A DNA stretch of 22,715 bases from Clostridiales bacterium UBA5888. Its GTDB lineage: Bacteria > Bacillota > Clostridia > Oscillospirales > Oscillospiraceae. A program made the position numbers and the translations under genes. Every line of letters begins with the position of its first letter. Within the stretch, counting starts at the first letter, position 1. The notes beneath the pieces are model-generated. The model made no database searches and was not told the DNA's origin. It saw only the letters and a program-made list of their open reading frames with translations. The stretch lies in assembly GCA_002431965.1 (NCBI GenBank), contig DJEW01000021.1:1-22715 (forward strand), given 5' to 3'. Positions 22,693 to 22,715 of the stretch are shown here, in pieces.

Positions 22693-22715
22693 CGCGGCAG
22701 AGTGATCATGCCGCG
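22693..22715 (+). terminator. Hairpin after the large lipoprotein, cut by window end
   Basis: CGCGGCA (22693-22699) and TGCCGCG (22709-22715) form a perfect 7-bp stem right at the edge of the window, 13 bases after the stop. A T-run would lie outside, so it is probably but not provably a terminator. Confidence 0.6.

Overview
The window looks like chromosomal DNA from a G+C-rich, Gram-positive-type Clostridia, probably near Oscillospiraceae/Ruminococcaceae. This is an inference from strong AGGAGG-type ribosome binding sites, two lipoproteins with LCAC lipoboxes, a long-form hibernation factor, a MalFG-type sugar ABC system without its own ATPase, and consensus TATAAT promoters. No rRNA, tRNA, CRISPR array, transposase or phage gene was recognised.

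Layout. (1) 1-1098: the 3' end of hflK and complete hflC on the + strand, closed by a terminator. (2) 1099-6813, all on the - strand: a four-gene MacAB/YknXYZ-type export operon, transcribed adaptor 1, ATPase, permease, adaptor 2. (3) 7031-11076 on the + strand: a promoter, an M29 metallo-aminopeptidase, a six-helix membrane protein and a membrane-anchored TPR/leucine-rich-repeat protein. The last two are translationally coupled by ATGA. (4) 11245-11790: long-form hpf, whose -10 box sits inside a perfect inverted repeat. (5) 18038-11883 on the - strand: a sugar-uptake locus in transcription order, sugar kinase (NahK-like), PocR-AraC regulator, substrate-binding lipoprotein, MalF-type permease and MalG-type permease with a large N-terminal extension. 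(6) 18503-19381: rsmI. (7) 19382-22715, more A+T-rich: a 590-base non-coding stretch with a textbook promoter, a small secreted SH3-like protein, and a 758-residue lipoprotein that joins an N-terminal extracytoplasmic domain to a solute-binding domain.

How the parts work together. The sugar locus is a plausible regulon. The AraC-family regulator lies between the kinase and transporter genes. Two 12-base direct repeats spaced exactly 21 bp lie just upstream of the -35 box of the substrate-binding gene. A 12-base word from that site recurs at almost the same position upstream of the kinase promoter. The imported sugar would be phosphorylated by the kinase; the ATPase must come from elsewhere in the genome.

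The most unusual structure is in the divergent kinase/rsmI region. A 167-bp imperfect palindrome (18308-18474) begins at the predicted rsmI transcription start. A shorter relative (18061-18118) lies in the kinase leader, in the same sense relative to its transcript. The two share arms that differ mainly by transitions. They are either a MITE/REP-like repeat family or a structured leader RNA.
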